In this document: piece by piece, positions 4,528 through 5,875 of the stretch | How the letters are laid out: every line of letters begins with the position of its first letter | How positions within the stretch are numbered: the first letter of the stretch is position 1 | NCBI GenBank assembly: GCA_030043545.1 | Contig: JASHXM010000236.1 | Location: forward strand, 1-5,875 | Direction: 5' to 3' | Source of the DNA: Thermoplasmata archaeon | GTDB taxonomy: Archaea; Thermoplasmatota; Thermoplasmata; Lutacidiplasmatales; UBA184 | DNA: 5,875 bases | Position numbers and translations under genes: made by a program | The notes under the pieces: model-generated | Told to the model about the DNA's origin: nothing | The model's database searches: none | Seen by the model: the letters and a program-made list of their open reading frames with translations, nothing else

Positions 4528-5460
4528 ATGGACATCGCCGACGCGACGCTGGACGCGATCGCCCGCGCCGATGCCGCTTCGATCGACCGCCTGCTCGACG
4601 AACTCGAGTCGGCCGTGCCGCGCCGGGCCGGGGCGCATCCGATCGACGTCCCCGGGGCGACCGAGGCGCTGGTCTTCGGAGACACGCACGGGGACCTCGC
4701 GACGATCCGGGCGATCGTGGGACGCTTCGCCGCGTCGCCGGCCGCGGTCCTCGTCGGGCTCGGCGACTACGTCGACCGGACGCCCGCGGCGACTCCGGGC
4801 GGCTCGGCGATCGGAGCGCTCTATCTGCTGGCGACCGCGGCGCGCGCCCCCGAGCGGGTGGTCCTCGTGCAGGGGAACCACGAGAACGCTCGACGGATCC
4901 CGTTCCATCCCCGCGACCTGCCGGACGAGGTGCGGCAACTGTGGGGTCCGGACCCGAGCCGGACGGACCGGATCGTGCGGCTGTTGGAGCGGGGTCCGCT
5001 GTCGGCCTGGACCCCGAGCGGGGCGTACCTCGCCCACGCCGGGTTCCCCCGCGGTCCGCTGCCCACCCCGTGGAGCCGCGCGTTCGACGCGGTCGACGAC
5101 GATCGGCTCGCCGAGATCGTCTGGGCGGAGTGCGCCGCCTCCCGGATCCGACGCGGCGCCGCGCCCGCGTTCGACGAGTCCGCCCTCCGCGAGTTCCTCG
5201 CCGCCACGGGGCTCTCGGTCTTCCTCCGAGGGCACGACCCGGATCTCACCGGACGGCCGGTGTACGGCGGGCGCTGCCTCACGCTTCACTCGACCCGGGT
5301 CTTCGCCCAGTACGGGGGGGTGCTTCTCGCGCACCTCCCCCTACGGGAACCGGCGACCGACGTCGGTACGCTCCGGATCGAGCGGCTTCCGGTCGGAGGA
5401 GCCGGGACGAACGGCGCCTCGGCTACCCCGGTCCGCCGAACTCACGACGCTCCGCCGTGA
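4528..5460 (+). CDS. PPP-family (calcineurin-like) metallophosphatase
   Basis: This 310-residue protein carries the complete PPP phosphatase metal site. GDTHGD at 51-56 gives D52 and H54, GDYVDR at 79-84 gives the bridging D80 plus D83/R84, and GNHEN at 116-120 gives N117 and catalytic H118. HAG at 170-172 gives H170, and LRGHD at 233-237 gives H236 (the RAHQ motif of eukaryotic PP1), followed by LTLHSTRVF (251-259) in place of LFSAPNYC. The family hydrolyses phosphoserine/threonine or other phosphomonoesters with two metal ions. The target here is unknown. Residues 1-45 form a helical N-terminal extension, and about 283-310 is a Gly/Ala/Thr-rich tail that overlaps the opposing gene. There is no signal peptide, so it should be cytosolic. 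ATG at 4528 lies only 26 bases after tRNA-Leu with a weak AGGGGGCG upstream and no obvious TATA box, suggesting read-through from the tRNA unit or an undetected promoter inside tRNA-Leu. Confidence 0.9.
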   Translation: MDIADATLDAIARADAASIDRLLDELESAVPRRAGAHPIDVPGATEALVFGDTHGDLATIRAIVGRFAASPAAVLVGLGDYVDRTPAATPGGSAIGALYLLATAARAPERVVLVQGNHENARRIPFHPRDLPDEVRQLWGPDPSRTDRIVRLLERGPLSAWTPSGAYLAHAGFPRGPLPTPWSRAFDAVDDDRLAEIVWAECAASRIRRGAAPAFDESALREFLAATGLSVFLRGHDPDLTGRPVYGGRCLTLHSTRVFAQYGGVLLAHLPLREPATDVGTLRIERLPVGGAGTNGASATPVRRTHDAPP

Positions 5461-5875
5461 CCACCTCCGCGAACCCCGTCGCCGCGGCGTACGCCCGGAG
5501 CCGGCTCGCGTTCACGACGAGGAACTCGGGACCGCCGCGGAACCCCTCGAGGATCCGGGCGGCCGCTTCGGGGAACCCCAGGACGTACAGTCCGGCCGAC
5601 AACGCTTCGACGGTGTTCAGCTCCGCGAGTCGCCCGAAATGCTGGGGGTTCGCCGCCACGAGCAGCGGGAGACGGCGCCGTCGGGCCGGGTCTCCGGCCG
5701 ACCCCGGCGGGAGCGACCCGCGCTGCGCGATCCGGTTCCAGGAGCAGTCCACGGCGAGGAGTCCCTCGCGTCGTGCGAGCGACGCGTCGGAGGCGGACAG
5801 CGGGCGGCTCGCCCGGGGGTCCAGGACGAGCGGGCGCCGGCCCGGCGGCACGGACGACGAGGCCCACCCGCGGGC
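5423..5875 (-). CDS. tsr3: Tsr3-type 16S rRNA aminocarboxypropyltransferase (5' end outside window)
   Basis: About 150 C-terminal residues of a Tsr3 homologue (DUF367 / RLI-like N-terminal region family) are present; the rest lies right of the window. Tsr3 transfers the 3-amino-3-carboxypropyl group of S-adenosylmethionine to a hypermodified (pseudo)uridine in helix 31 of small-subunit rRNA, a late ribosome maturation step in archaea and eukaryotes. Recognisable blocks are LVLDPRASRPLSASD, LLAVDCSWNR, RRLPLLVAANPQHFGR with LNTVEALSAGLYVLG, and GGPEFLVVNASRLRAYA, in the family order. The frame stays open to the edge at 5875 through residues ARGWASSS before a GTG at 5851; family members carry a longer N-terminus, so that GTG is probably not the start. 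The 3' end overlaps the phosphatase gene by 38 bases tail-to-tail. The last residues (RREFGGPG) are poorly conserved. Confidence 0.93.
   Translation of the reverse strand, partial: ARGWASSSVPPGRRPLVLDPRASRPLSASDASLARREGLLAVDCSWNRIAQRGSLPPGSAGDPARRRRLPLLVAANPQHFGRLAELNTVEALSAGLYVLGFPEAAARILEGFRGGPEFLVVNASRLRAYAAATGFAEVVTAERREFGGPG

Noticed and set aside
4324..5334. A 336-codon leftward open frame opposite the phosphatase gene
   Set aside because: It is arginine-rich antisense translation of a gene with all PPP phosphatase motifs intact, and it also runs through tRNA-Leu.
5851..5875. Start of Tsr3 at the GTG at 5851
   Set aside because: The frame remains open to the window edge and Tsr3 proteins have additional conserved residues before this point, so the gene most likely begins outside.
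1..5875. CRISPR arrays, insertion sequences, integrase or toxin-antitoxin genes
   Set aside because: No regularly spaced direct repeats, transposase motifs or terminal inverted repeats were seen in any part of the window.

Overview
The window looks archaeal. It has very GC-rich DNA, three tRNA genes without an encoded CCA end, TATA-like boxes about 27-33 bases upstream of the tRNA-Ala and tRNA-Gln 5' ends, small tRNA introns bounded by bulge-helix-bulge (BHB) structures, and a Tsr3-type rRNA modification gene (a family of archaea and eukaryotes). The lineage cannot be fixed from this sequence. A GC-rich relative of the Thermoplasmatota is one guess, based only on the type of ABC transporter.

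Layout. Positions 1-52 hold what is probably the 3' end of a rightward gene, followed by a hairpin and then a leftward tRNA-Ala(CGC) at 84-155. A leftward cluster follows (217-4072, read from 4072 down): a duplicated-domain ABC permease, its ATPase, a separate AAA-associated (PF09821-like) protein and an NADPH-dependent FMN reductase-type flavoprotein. Gaps inside the cluster are 41, 47 and 51 bases, which suggests one transcription unit started by a promoter near 4112-4120. No substrate-binding protein is present, so the transported substrate is unknown.

The 147-base divergent region (4073-4219) separates the transporter promoter from a rightward unit: tRNA-Gln(CTG) at 4220-4326, tRNA-Leu(TAG) at 4354-4501, and a PPP-family (calcineurin-like) phosphatase at 4528-5460. 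Spacers are only 27 and 26 bases and show no clear TATA box of their own. The phosphatase gene overlaps tail-to-tail, by 38 bases, with a leftward Tsr3 gene (5423 to beyond the right edge).

The main discovery is in the two tandem tRNAs. They look broken when read linearly, but become canonical once short introns at non-canonical positions are removed. tRNA-Gln has a 34-base intron in the T-loop (position 59/60). tRNA-Leu has a 27-base intron at the D-loop/D-stem boundary (21/22) and a 35-base intron again at 59/60. Neither has an anticodon-loop intron. The BHB folds predict splice sites that restore standard T-loops (TTCGAAT and TTCAAAT) and intact T-stems and D-arms. The two T-loop introns share similar ends and architecture, suggesting that one gave rise to the other. 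This implies a splicing endonuclease with relaxed specificity in the host.
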